In this document: positions 51,943-60,803 of the stretch, one piece after another
How the letters are laid out: every line of letters begins with the position of its first letter
Numbering within the stretch: the stretch's first letter is position 1
NCBI GenBank assembly: GCA_944381115.1
Contig: CALWJV010000015.1
Location: forward strand, 265,894 to 329,893
Length of the DNA stretch: 64,000 bases
DNA from: an uncultured Clostridia bacterium
Lineage (GTDB): Bacteria > Bacillota > Clostridia > Oscillospirales > CAG-272
Direction: 5' to 3'
Made by a program: the position numbers and the translations under genes
Notes under the pieces: model-generated
Told to the model about the DNA's origin: nothing
The model's input: the letters and a program-made list of their open reading frames with translations, nothing else
Databases searched by the model: none

Positions 51943-53649
51943 ATGTCAGACAAAAAAGAATTTTTTCCATTCGACGATGAAGATCAGTGTAAAGATTTGG
52001 CAGAACTTTTGTTTCCGTATGTAACGGAGTCCCCGGAAGAATGTATTGCCCGATTTCCGGAAAGGAATCTTCCCGAAGGTGCTAAAGTAACACGTTTTGC
52101 TCCCAGTCCCACCGGGTTTCTGCATTTCGGAGGACTTTTTCCGGCAACAGTTGGTGAAAGGCTTGCACATCAAAGCGAAGGCGTATTTATTCTCAGGATT
52201 GAGGATACAGATTCAAAAAGAGAGGTTGAAGGAGCAGCAGAAAACCTTATAAACACGCTTAATTACTATGGAATTCATTTTGACGAAGGTGCAACTGCAA
52301 CAGGAGAGACCGGAAAATACGGACCATACCGACAGAGTCAGCGTGGACCGATTTATCATGTATTTGCAAAAAAACTGGTCAAAGAAGGAAAAGCATATCC
52401 CTGTTTTACGACAGAAGAAGAACTTACAGCACTTAATGCTGTAGATAAAAAAGAAGAGATAAAGTCAAAAGACTGGCATACCGATCCTAATGCAGTAAAG
52501 GAGCAACAACTTGACCGTCGACGTTTTACACTTGACGATGTAAAAAAATCGCTTAAAAACGGAGAGCGTTTTGTTATACGAATAAGATCAGACGGAGATG
52601 CTTCAGTAAAAAAACCGTTTACAGATCTTATAAAAGGAAACCTTGAGATACCGGAAAACGACGAGGATTTTGTACTTTTAAAGAGCGACGGAATACCTAC
52701 TTATCACTTTGCCCATGCAGTTGATGACCGATTAATGGGAACGACTCATGTAATAAGAGGTGAGGAATGGCTTCCTTCGCTTTCAAAACATATTCAACTT
52801 TTCCGTTACCTTGGGTTTAAACTTCCGAAGTACATGCACATAGCGCAGATAATGAAACTTGAAAACGGTGCAAAAAAGAAATTATCAAAGCGTGATATGG
52901 GCGCAAACATGAATGATTATAAAAAAATGGGTTATACCCCGGAATGTGTAATGGAATATGTAATGACGCTCCTTAACTCAAACTATGAAGAGTGGCACGC
53001 GCAAAATACAGAAAAAAAATACACGGATTTTCCGTTTTCAATAAAGAAGATGAGTACATCGGGTTGTCTTTTTGATTTTGCAAAACTTGATGATGTATCT
53101 AAAAACGTTTTATCAAAGTACAGTGCACAAAAAATTTATGAACTTGTAACGGAATGGGCGAGGGAATTTGATCCGGGGTTTGCCGAACTTCTTACAAAAG
53201 ATAAAAATTATGCCGTTTCTATATTTGCAATAGGCAGGGGAGGCAAAAAACCAAGAAAGGATTTTGGCGCTCTCGGACAAGTCAAGGCATACATGGGATT
53301 TTTTTATGATGAACTTTTTGAGATTACGGAAGAACTTGATGTAAAATACGACAGATCAGACATCAAGAGAATATTGACAGATTTTTCAGAAATATACGAT
53401 GAAAATGATGATCAGAATACGTGGTTTGATAAAATAAAGATGCTTGGTGAGCGTATGGGGTATTCTTCGGATATGAAGGCATATAAAGCGACTCCCGAAA
53501 ATTTTAAAGGAAATGTTGCGGATGTATCTTCGTTTATCAGGCTTGCCGTAACCGGTAGACTCAATTCTCCGGATATGTATGAAGTAATGAAGATACTCGG
53601 TAAAGAAAAAGTGGTACGAAGACTCAAAGCATTTGCATTGCAGATTTAA
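51943..53649 (+). CDS. gltX: Glutamyl-tRNA synthetase with N-terminal extension
   Basis: A 568-aa class I synthetase. The HIGH motif is FLHFGG in RFAPSPTGFLHFGGLF (about residue 60) and the KMSKS motif is KKLSKRDMG (about 312). FILRIEDTDSKREVEG confirms the Glu type. The ~50 residues before the Rossmann fold (DDEDQCKDLAELLFPYV...) are absent from standard GltX (which begins close to RFAPSPTG). An AAAGGAG precedes the ATG. glnS follows 103 bp later. Confidence 0.95.
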   Translation: MSDKKEFFPFDDEDQCKDLAELLFPYVTESPEECIARFPERNLPEGAKVTRFAPSPTGFLHFGGLFPATVGERLAHQSEGVFILRIEDTDSKREVEGAAENLINTLNYYGIHFDEGATATGETGKYGPYRQSQRGPIYHVFAKKLVKEGKAYPCFTTEEELTALNAVDKKEEIKSKDWHTDPNAVKEQQLDRRRFTLDDVKKSLKNGERFVIRIRSDGDASVKKPFTDLIKGNLEIPENDEDFVLLKSDGIPTYHFAHAVDDRLMGTTHVIRGEEWLPSLSKHIQLFRYLGFKLPKYMHIAQIMKLENGAKKKLSKRDMGANMNDYKKMGYTPECVMEYVMTLLNSNYEEWHAQNTEKKYTDFPFSIKKMSTSGCLFDFAKLDDVSKNVLSKYSAQKIYELVTEWAREFDPGFAELLTKDKNYAVSIFAIGRGGKKPRKDFGALGQVKAYMGFFYDELFEITEELDVKYDRSDIKRILTDFSEIYDENDDQNTWFDKIKMLGERMGYSSDMKAYKATPENFKGNVADVSSFIRLAVTGRLNSPDMYEVMKILGKEKVVRRLKAFALQI

Positions 53650-53752
53650 AATATTTTATTTATAAAGGTTAAAGGACAGAAAAAAATACTGATTGGCAAA
53701 ATCTGATTTTTACTATCAGTCGTACAAAAATAAAGATAGGATGTTGTGAATT

Positions 53753-55408
53753 ATGGAAGAGATCACTTCAAATTTTATACACGAAATTATAGATGCTGAC
53801 CTTGCTTCAGGGGTAAACAGCACAGTTCATACGCGTTTTCCTCCTGAACCCAACGGGTATCTTCATATAGGATCTGCAAAAGCCATATGGATAAACTATA
53901 CGACGGCAAAAAAATACGGAGGGAAATTCAATCTCCGTTATGACGACACAAATCCTGCTAAAGAGGATAATGAGTACGTTGAGTCAATTTATAAAGATCT
54001 TATATGGCTAGGAGCGGTGCCAAACGGCGGAGTTTTTTACGGCTCAGATTATTTTGATAAATGCTATGAATTTGCGGTAAAGTTAATTAAGGACGGAAAA
54101 GCGTATGTATGTGATCTATCTGCAGACGAACTTCGGGATTACAGAGGAACACTTACAGAGCCTGGCAGGGAAAGCCCTTACAGGAACAGAAGCGTGGAAG
54201 AAAACCTTGATCTATTTGAAAGAATGAAAAACGGTGAATTTCCGGACGGATCGAGAACTTTGCGTGCAAAGATCGATATGGCGTCGCCGAATATAAATAT
54301 GCGCGACCCGGCGATATATAGGATCGTACACACGTCTCATCACCGACAGGGAAATAAATGGTGTATATATCCGCTTTACGATTATGCACATCCAATTCAG
54401 GATGCACTTGAAGGTATAACTTACTCACTTTGTTCGCTTGAGTTTGAAAATCACAGGCCACTTTATGAATGGGTAATTGATAATATCGGTTTTGATCCCA
54501 AGCCAAAACAAAGAGAATTTGCGCGTCTCAATGTAACACATGTTGTAATGAGTAAACGCTACCTTCGTAAACTTGTAGAAACCGGACTTGTTGACGGCTG
54601 GGATGATCCGCGTATGCCAACCCTTTGCGGTCTTCGCCGAAGAGGTTATACGCCGGAGTCAATATTTGAATTTATAAGACGTACCGGCGTTTCAAAAGGA
54701 AACAGTCTTGTTGCAATAGAGCAACTTGAAGCGTGTATAAGAGATGAGCTTAATGAAACTGCGGAAAGAAGGATCGCCGTTCTTTCTCCGATAAAGGTTG
54801 TAATAACAAACTATCCGGAAGACAAAACGGAGTATTTTGAAATTTCAAATAATCCGCAGGACCCTAGGGCTGGTACGAGAAAACTCCCGTTTACCAGGGA
54901 ACTGTATATTGACAGTGACGATTTTTCCGAAAATCCCCCTCCAAAGTTTTTCCGTATGAAGGAAGGCGGCGAGGTAAGACTGATGGGTGCATATATTGTC
55001 AGATGTAATGAAATAATAAAAGACAAAGACGGGAAAATCACCGAGATTCGCTGTACAGCGGATATCAAGACATCTAACGGGAATCCGCTTGACGGAAGAA
55101 AAATAAAGGGAACAATTCACTGGCTTTCTGCAAAATACTCAGAAAAAACGACCGTAAAACTTTACGATAAACTTTTTACCATTGAAAATACCGCAGATAT
55201 TCCGGATGAAAAAACATATGACGATTACCTTAATCCGAAATCCGTTGTGGCAATTGAAGAATGTATGATAGAGAAGTCGCTTTCAGAGGCGAAAGAAGGC
55301 GAGCGTTTTCAGTTTGTGCGTACCGGGTATTTCTGCAAAGATATAAAAAATAAAAACACGTTTAACCGTATAGTAACACTTAAAGACGGTTCGGGGAAAA
55401 AATTTTAG
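53753..55408 (+). CDS. glnS: Glutaminyl-tRNA synthetase
   Basis: A 551-aa GlnRS: HIGS in PPEPNGYLHIGSAKAIWINY (about residue 37), NLRYDDTNPAKEDNEYVESI, VMSKRYLRKLVETGLVDGWDDPRMPTL (KMSKS, about 266; shown in parts) and the C-terminal beta-barrel domains. A GlnRS in a Clostridium-type genome means Gln-tRNA can be made directly, alongside or instead of GatCAB amidation. metY follows 24 bp later with its own GGAAGGAG, so gltX-glnS-metY may be one transcript. Confidence 0.96.
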   Translation: MEEITSNFIHEIIDADLASGVNSTVHTRFPPEPNGYLHIGSAKAIWINYTTAKKYGGKFNLRYDDTNPAKEDNEYVESIYKDLIWLGAVPNGGVFYGSDYFDKCYEFAVKLIKDGKAYVCDLSADELRDYRGTLTEPGRESPYRNRSVEENLDLFERMKNGEFPDGSRTLRAKIDMASPNINMRDPAIYRIVHTSHHRQGNKWCIYPLYDYAHPIQDALEGITYSLCSLEFENHRPLYEWVIDNIGFDPKPKQREFARLNVTHVVMSKRYLRKLVETGLVDGWDDPRMPTLCGLRRRGYTPESIFEFIRRTGVSKGNSLVAIEQLEACIRDELNETAERRIAVLSPIKVVITNYPEDKTEYFEISNNPQDPRAGTRKLPFTRELYIDSDDFSENPPPKFFRMKEGGEVRLMGAYIVRCNEIIKDKDGKITEIRCTADIKTSNGNPLDGRKIKGTIHWLSAKYSEKTTVKLYDKLFTIENTADIPDEKTYDDYLNPKSVVAIEECMIEKSLSEAKEGERFQFVRTGYFCKDIKNKNTFNRIVTLKDGSGKKF

Positions 55409-55432
55409 CTACATCGGAAGGAGAAAAAAGAA

Positions 55433-56713
55433 ATGAAATTGTCGACAAAATGCGTTCAGGCGGGTTATACACCTAAAAACGGAGAGCCTAGAGTTCTTCC
55501 GATAATACAAAGTACCACATTTAAATATGAGTCCTCAGAGCAGATGGGAAATCTTTTTGATCTGAAGGAGTCAGGATATTTTTATACACGTTTAGCAAAT
55601 CCCACCTGCGATGCTGTTGCAAACAAAATAGCGGCTCTTGAAGGCGGTGTCGGAGCAATGCTGACTTCATCAGGTCAGGCTGCAAGTTTTTATTCAGTAT
55701 TCAATATCTGTTCTGCCGGCGATCACGTTGTCGCGGCGGCAACAATATACGGAGGAACATTTAATCTTTTCTCCGTTACAATGAAAAAACTGGGTATAGA
55801 ATTTACATTTATTCACCCGGACGACGATGAAGATACAATTAATAAGGCGTTCAGACCAAACACAAAGGCAATGTTTGCTGAATCGGTATCAAATCCGGCA
55901 CTTATCGTTCTGGATATAGAGAAATTTGCCCGTATCGCCCATAAAAACGGTGTTCCGCTTATTATCGATAACACCTTTCCGACACCGATAAATCTACGTC
56001 CTTTAGAGTTTGGTGCAGATATAGTGGTTCATTCTACTACAAAGTACATGGACGGACATGCCTGTGCGTTAGGTGGAGTTGTTGTGGACGGAGGGACATT
56101 TGATTGGGAATCTCACGCGGATAAATTTTCGGGACTTACCACTCCGGATGATTCATATCACGGTATAACCTATACAAAAACATTCGGAAGATCTGCGTAC
56201 ATTACGAAATGTGTTGTACAACTTATGAGAGATTTGGGTTCAATGCAGTCGCCTCAGAATGCGTTTTTACTTAATCTTGGACTTGAGACATTGCATCTTC
56301 GTATGCCGAGACATATAGAAAATGCAACCGCGGTTGCAAAGTTTTTAGAAGGAAATAAAAATGTTGCATGGATAAATTATCCGGGACTGCCTTCCAGTAA
56401 ATACTACGCACTTGCAAATAAGTATATGCCGAACGGTACCTGCGGGGTTATCTGCTTTGGTGTAAAAGGCGGACGCGAAGCGGCAACAAAATTTATGGAT
56501 AATTTAAAACTTGCAGCTGTCGTAACACACGTAGCAGACGCAAGGACGTGTGTTTTACATCCTGCTTCAACTACACACCGTCAATTAAGCGATAGTCAAC
56601 TTATTGATGCCGGGGTAAGCCCTGATCTTATAAGGCTTTCTGTTGGAATAGAGGATAAAGAAGATATAATTGCCGATATAGAGCAGGCGCTTAATTTGTG
56701 TAATGTGAAATAA
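55433..56713 (+). CDS. metY: O-acetylhomoserine sulfhydrylase-type enzyme
   Basis: A 426-aa PLP enzyme of the Cys/Met metabolism family, making homocysteine from O-acetylhomoserine and sulphide. YFYTRLANPTCDAVANKIAALEGG, ATIYGGTFNLFSVT, IDNTFPTPINLRPLEFGADIVVHSTTKYMDGH (PLP-lysine; given in parts) and TCVLHPASTTHRQLSDSQL are typical. It is 24 bp after glnS. A terminator is at 56752. Confidence 0.93.
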   Translation: MKLSTKCVQAGYTPKNGEPRVLPIIQSTTFKYESSEQMGNLFDLKESGYFYTRLANPTCDAVANKIAALEGGVGAMLTSSGQAASFYSVFNICSAGDHVVAAATIYGGTFNLFSVTMKKLGIEFTFIHPDDDEDTINKAFRPNTKAMFAESVSNPALIVLDIEKFARIAHKNGVPLIIDNTFPTPINLRPLEFGADIVVHSTTKYMDGHACALGGVVVDGGTFDWESHADKFSGLTTPDDSYHGITYTKTFGRSAYITKCVVQLMRDLGSMQSPQNAFLLNLGLETLHLRMPRHIENATAVAKFLEGNKNVAWINYPGLPSSKYYALANKYMPNGTCGVICFGVKGGREAATKFMDNLKLAAVVTHVADARTCVLHPASTTHRQLSDSQLIDAGVSPDLIRLSVGIEDKEDIIADIEQALNLCNVK

Positions 56714-56751
56714 AATGTTAAATTTTCAGAAATACCTGATTATTTAATTTT

Positions 56752-56795
56752 AAAAAGGAGTCAAGCCGGATCCAAAATGCTTGGCTTCTTTTTTT
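56752..56795 (+). terminator. Terminator of the gltX-glnS-metY unit
   Basis: AAAAAGGAGTCAAGC / GCTTGGCTTCTTTTT (two G-U pairs), then T-run. Confidence 0.8.
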
Positions 56796-56811
56796 ACTAT
56801 AACAAATTATC

Positions 56812-56840
56812 TTGACATATAGTAAAAATTGCTTTATTAT
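56812..56840 (+). promoter_or_regulatory. Sigma-A-type promoter of a micro-ORF
   Basis: TTGACA (56812-56817), 17-bp spacer, TATTAT (56835-56840), 62 bp before the micro-ORF start. Confidence 0.65.
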
Positions 56841-56901
56841 TTATAATGTAAATTTTGAATATTTATGAATTACAAAGGTTTAATATTAATAGAGGTTAAT
56901 T

Positions 56902-56961
56902 ATGTCAAAAACGATTGAAATTTTTATATATTTGTTATTTAAATATTTTTTAGGCGGGTAA
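56902..56961 (+). CDS. Possible 19-residue hydrophobic peptide
   Basis: ATG at 56902, six nt after AGAGG (56891-56895), opens a 19-codon frame MSKTIEIFIYLLFKYFLGG ending TAA at 56961. It has a consensus-like promoter upstream and a strong hairpin that starts within its last codons. A helix of apolar residues in a short basic peptide is the type seen in type I toxins and some signalling peptides. No homologue is recognised. It is too short to test by frame statistics; the flanking promoter, ribosome site and hairpin are the support. Confidence 0.45.
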   Translation: MSKTIEIFIYLLFKYFLGG

Positions 56962-56985
56962 GTTTATAAAAAAACTTGCCCGCCT
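56952..56985 (+). terminator. Hairpin overlapping the micro-ORF stop
   Basis: A 14-bp stem AGGCGGGTAAGTTT / AAACTTGCCCGCCT with one G-U pair and a 6-nt loop, followed by ATTGTTTTAAA. The GC-rich stem stands out in AT-rich DNA. Confidence 0.75.
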
Positions 56986-57074
56986 ATTGTTTTAAATTAG
57001 TAAAATGCAATTTTAGGATTAACTGATTGACTTATTTTATAAAAATATAATGAATTAATATTGATTGCTTTGAT

Positions 57075-57109
57075 TCAACTAACCGTTGAGAAATTCAACT
57101 TTTAGTTGA
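57075..57109. promoter_or_regulatory. Twin dyad operators before the XRE gene
   Basis: TCAAC-TAACC-GTTGA (57075-57089) and TCAAC-TTTTA-GTTGA (57095-57109): identical 5-bp arms, both N5 spaced, centres 20 bp apart, so on one face of the helix. They lie just upstream of an extended -10 (TGG-TAAAAT, 57130-57138), so repressor binding would block it. Autoregulation by the XRE protein is likely. Confidence 0.7.
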
Positions 57110-57167
57110 TAGAATTTTTTTAGAATGTATGGTAAAATTAAATTAACAAATCAAGGAGGATATTAGC

Positions 57168-58016
57168 ATGTCAATAGAAAAAAATTTATCATTACTAAGA
57201 AAGAAAAAAGGTTTAACACAACAGCAACTTGGAGAAATGCTTAATATAAGCGCACAGGCGGTTTCAAAATGGGAAAACGGACTTGCAGAGCCTGATCTTA
57301 CAACTGTAAAAAAAATTGCTTCAATTTATAATATAACGGTTGATGATATACTTGAAACCGATATGGAAAACGTAGTTGATGTTGCCGATGCAGAAACGAT
57401 TGCGATGACTGTGTCGGAAAATTTGAACGAAAAGATAACTGCACCGATAGGGTTTTGCAAAAAATGCGGGATAACGGTAACAAACGAAAATTTCGGAACA
57501 GATAACCCTGCGGTAACATGTAAAAAATGTTATGAAAAAAATCTTGAAGATGAAAGAAAGAAACGTAAAGAGGAAAAAGAAAAAATAATGATAGAGGGAG
57601 GGAAAATGCGTTCATTGAGAATTAAAAGCATTATTACCGGAATAATAATCGGGTTATGTATAATGTTTGCAGGTTTAACTATTGTCGGTCCTGCAGGAAT
57701 TCTTTTAGGTTTATTTACATATTCATTTGTTTCACTTTTATTTTTTGAAGACAGCAAAACGGTATCTATTCTTTTTGAAATGGCATCTAAAAGTATAAGG
57801 TGGCCCGGATTAATATTTACATTTGATTTTGACGGATTTTTATGGCTTATTGGTATGAAAATACTTTTCGCGGTGTTAGGATTTATTTTTGGTGTATTAT
57901 GTGCAATTCTCGGGTTTATCATATCGTTTATATTTTCTCCTTTTGAGTATCCGTTTTTTATGTATTTTTACAATAAAGAACTCAAAGAAACAGAAGCAAA
58001 AGCAAACAGAATTTAA
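57168..58016 (+). CDS. XRE-type regulator with zinc ribbon and membrane segments
   Basis: A 282-aa protein with three parts: an N-terminal HTH_3 (LSLLRKKKGLTQQQLGEMLNISAQAVSKWENGLAEPDLTTV; shown in parts), a four-cysteine ribbon (CKKCGITVTNENFGTD... CKKCYEK), and a C-terminal region with three or four membrane helices (IIIGLCIMFAGLTIVGPAGILL, VLGFIFGVLCAILGFIISFIF). DNA binding from a membrane-attached protein is implied. AAGGAGG lies 8 nt before the ATG. Twin dyads precede the gene; a surface lipoprotein follows 48 bp later. Function unknown. Confidence 0.8.
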   Translation: MSIEKNLSLLRKKKGLTQQQLGEMLNISAQAVSKWENGLAEPDLTTVKKIASIYNITVDDILETDMENVVDVADAETIAMTVSENLNEKITAPIGFCKKCGITVTNENFGTDNPAVTCKKCYEKNLEDERKKRKEEKEKIMIEGGKMRSLRIKSIITGIIIGLCIMFAGLTIVGPAGILLGLFTYSFVSLLFFEDSKTVSILFEMASKSIRWPGLIFTFDFDGFLWLIGMKILFAVLGFIFGVLCAILGFIISFIFSPFEYPFFMYFYNKELKETEAKANRI

Positions 58017-58064
58017 TATTTATAGGTAATTTTTTTTAAATATAAAATAAAAAGGAGTAAAAAA

Positions 58065-60584
58065 ATGAAAAAAATCAGTTTAATTTTTGCTTATATTTTA
58101 GTTATAATCTCCGTTTTTGTATTTTCATCTTGTAATAATGAAGATACGGCTAACGGAAACGAACCAGGTAACATTGGAACTCAGCCACCGGAAAACGATG
58201 AAACTCAGCCACCAATAAACAGTGGCGAAGAAACCGTTTTAAAAAACTTTCAAGGAATAACTTTTAAAAATAAGACAGTAAATTATAATGGGTCCGAGCA
58301 GTCTATAATAATCGGAGGAGCGACCCTTCCTGAAGGTGCTACGGTAATTTATACTAATAATAAAGCAACCAATGCTGGTACATATAATGCGACAGCGACA
58401 GTAAGTTGTACCGGTTATAACACACTTACATTGAATGCAACGCTGACTATTAATAAAATAGATCTGCAGGGTATTTCATTCAGCAATGAAACTTTTGATT
58501 ACGATACATTAAAAAAGACAATAACAGTTACCGGAAATATTCCTGCCGGTGTAACCATAACATACAGCGGTGGTGAAGACGGTAAAAACGGTGCAACTTC
58601 TGTTGGTAAATATGAAATAACTGCTACTTTAAGCGGAGTAAATTATAATACTTTAATATTAAAAGCAGACCTGGTTATCAAATCCGAGGAAGAACTCCTT
58701 TCAGTTGTAGTTTATGGTGGAAAAGTATATTTCCAAAATAGCCTTGATAAAAACAAACTTTATTCATATAATTCCGGAACCTTAACGAAGGTCAATGACG
58801 ATGTTGCAATGTCAATGGTAAACTCAGGTTCGTCAATTTATTACATTTCCAAAAATCTTATTTCCAATACAATAAGCGCCCTTGATTACTCAGACAATGT
58901 TTCTCCGCTGTTTGACGTATCTGCTGAAATGATCATAACGGACGGGACATACCTTTATTATAATGTTAACAGCCTTGTAAGCGCAGAAAAAACCGGAATA
59001 TGGAAGATAAAAATTTCAGATCTTGAAGATACCTCAATAGATGCAGTTGCAACAAAGATAACCGCTGTAAAATCAGAATGGCTTGTTTACGCAAACGGAT
59101 ATATATATTTTTCAAATAAAAATGACGGCGGAAAACTTTATGCTATCTCCGTAAATGCCTCAAACGGAACTCCTATAAAAATATTTGATTACAAAATTTC
59201 CGATATGATCGTGGATTCAGAAAAAATTTACTTTACAAAGCATACATTGACAGGCTCGGCAATATACAGTATTAATGTAAGCGGCGGGCTTAATACACTT
59301 GTAGACGATGACAGTAACAGACTTGTAAAAATTACTATGTCTAACGGAAAATATTTAACAAAGATTAATGATTACATATACTTTGTCAATGTAGATATGC
59401 TTACATCCAGCCTTTTCGGAGACGGGATTTACAAAGCAAAAGCGGATGGAAGCAGCCTTATCGGAGATACGATGCAAATTCTTTTCGGTGCATCAAAAGT
59501 TGTTGATGGGTCTGAAGATAATTTGTTTTCACTTGCAACGGACGGAGATGCTCTTTATTATTACAGAGCAAACACAAAGCATTTATTTAAACTTGATCTC
59601 ACAACACTAGAAGAAGAGGACTTAATGGAAGGATTTACACCTCCGGAATATACATCGTTGATTACAACATACTATGAAAAGACCGCTTTTTATAACGATG
59701 AAATTTACTATATAAATATGAGAGACGGCGGAAGACTTTATAAATATAATATTCTTACAAATATGGAGTACCGTATAACCGGTGTTCAAGTAGCGGACTT
59801 TGCAATAAACGGTGATTATATTTATTATACAACTATAAAGTATTTTGTAAATTTTGATCTATACAGAATGTCTTTGATAACAGGTGAGCCGGAGAGGATT
59901 TCAACCGATAAATGCATGAATTTTTCGTTTGTGGACGATAAGATTTATTATACTAATTTTTCGGGAAGCAATACATTTAACCGCATGAATCTTGATGGTA
60001 CAGATGTTGAAATTCTTTTTGATGAAGAGAGTGTTGACGGAAATTCAACGATGGTATACGGAGATGATATTTTCTTTGTAGCCAATGGATATTTTTATAA
60101 GTATAACATGACAACAGGTACGGCGACCATAGTAAGCAATGATATGAATCCTCTTGAATATATTATTTATGATGGAAAAATACTTCTTATGAATTGTAAA
60201 GGATTTACAAACAGTATCGGAATTTATGATATAGCAACAGGTACCGTTACAAAAATTGATAATCTTGGTACTTCAGGTGTATCTGAAGATATACGCGGTA
60301 TGTTTGTATACAATAACGAAATTTATTACTACAGAAACCGTGCAGTGCAAACAAATGAAAAAGGACTTTATAAAATATCACTTTCTTCTCAGGAGATCAT
60401 CCCGGAAAGAGTAACTATTGCAGAAGGATACCGTTTATGCAATTCAATCGTCGTTGGGGATAAACTTTATTTTATGAATGTATGGCAGGTGAAGGATAGC
60501 GTTCCGAGCAATCAGACAGAAGCGAACTGCGGTAAACTTTGTGTGATGGATTTGAACACATACCAAATTACGGAACTTAATTGA
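58065..60584 (+). CDS. Large surface lipoprotein: MBG repeats plus beta-propeller
   Basis: An 839-aa lipoprotein. The signal ends FVFSSC (lipidation about Cys23), then an acidic linker (TQPPENDETQPPINSGEE region). Two Ig-like MBG-type repeats follow (NYNGSEQSIIIGGATLPEGATVIYT... NAGTYNATATV and DYDTLKKTITVTGNIPAGVTITYSG... VGKYEITATL), and then a long propeller with repeated Y-Y-I blocks (DUF5050-like, about 235-839). It follows the XRE gene by 48 bp. No enzymatic motif. It is likely displayed on the cell surface. Confidence 0.82.
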   Translation: MKKISLIFAYILVIISVFVFSSCNNEDTANGNEPGNIGTQPPENDETQPPINSGEETVLKNFQGITFKNKTVNYNGSEQSIIIGGATLPEGATVIYTNNKATNAGTYNATATVSCTGYNTLTLNATLTINKIDLQGISFSNETFDYDTLKKTITVTGNIPAGVTITYSGGEDGKNGATSVGKYEITATLSGVNYNTLILKADLVIKSEEELLSVVVYGGKVYFQNSLDKNKLYSYNSGTLTKVNDDVAMSMVNSGSSIYYISKNLISNTISALDYSDNVSPLFDVSAEMIITDGTYLYYNVNSLVSAEKTGIWKIKISDLEDTSIDAVATKITAVKSEWLVYANGYIYFSNKNDGGKLYAISVNASNGTPIKIFDYKISDMIVDSEKIYFTKHTLTGSAIYSINVSGGLNTLVDDDSNRLVKITMSNGKYLTKINDYIYFVNVDMLTSSLFGDGIYKAKADGSSLIGDTMQILFGASKVVDGSEDNLFSLATDGDALYYYRANTKHLFKLDLTTLEEEDLMEGFTPPEYTSLITTYYEKTAFYNDEIYYINMRDGGRLYKYNILTNMEYRITGVQVADFAINGDYIYYTTIKYFVNFDLYRMSLITGEPERISTDKCMNFSFVDDKIYYTNFSGSNTFNRMNLDGTDVEILFDEESVDGNSTMVYGDDIFFVANGYFYKYNMTTGTATIVSNDMNPLEYIIYDGKILLMNCKGFTNSIGIYDIATGTVTKIDNLGTSGVSEDIRGMFVYNNEIYYYRNRAVQTNEKGLYKISLSSQEIIPERVTIAEGYRLCNSIVVGDKLYFMNVWQVKDSVPSNQTEANCGKLCVMDLNTYQITELN

Positions 60585-60599
60585 TCTAATAAAAAAAAT

Positions 60600-60642
60600 A
60601 GCGTTTACAGTGCATATTTTTTGCATGTAAACGCTGTTTTTT
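60600..60642 (+). terminator. Terminator after the large lipoprotein gene
   Basis: A 10-bp stem AGCGTTTACA / TGTAAACGCT (60600-60609 / 60626-60635) plus an inner TGCA / TGCA pair, followed by a T-run. Confidence 0.85.
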
Positions 60643-60803
60643 ATATAAAACAAAAATAGTAATACGTAAAAATCAAGAACAAAATTGCTATATAAAAAAT
60701 AAGTGTAGAAAAATAAAAATAATTAAAAAATTTTAACAGTGTCTGTTTTTACTATATGTGTAAACGGTATATTTAAATATTTTGGTTAATAAGAATCAAA
60801 TTT

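Noticed and set aside
53650..53752. A T-box leader before glnS or gltX.
   Set aside because: No T-box (GGGTGG-like) sequence or specifier stem could be read in the short gaps.
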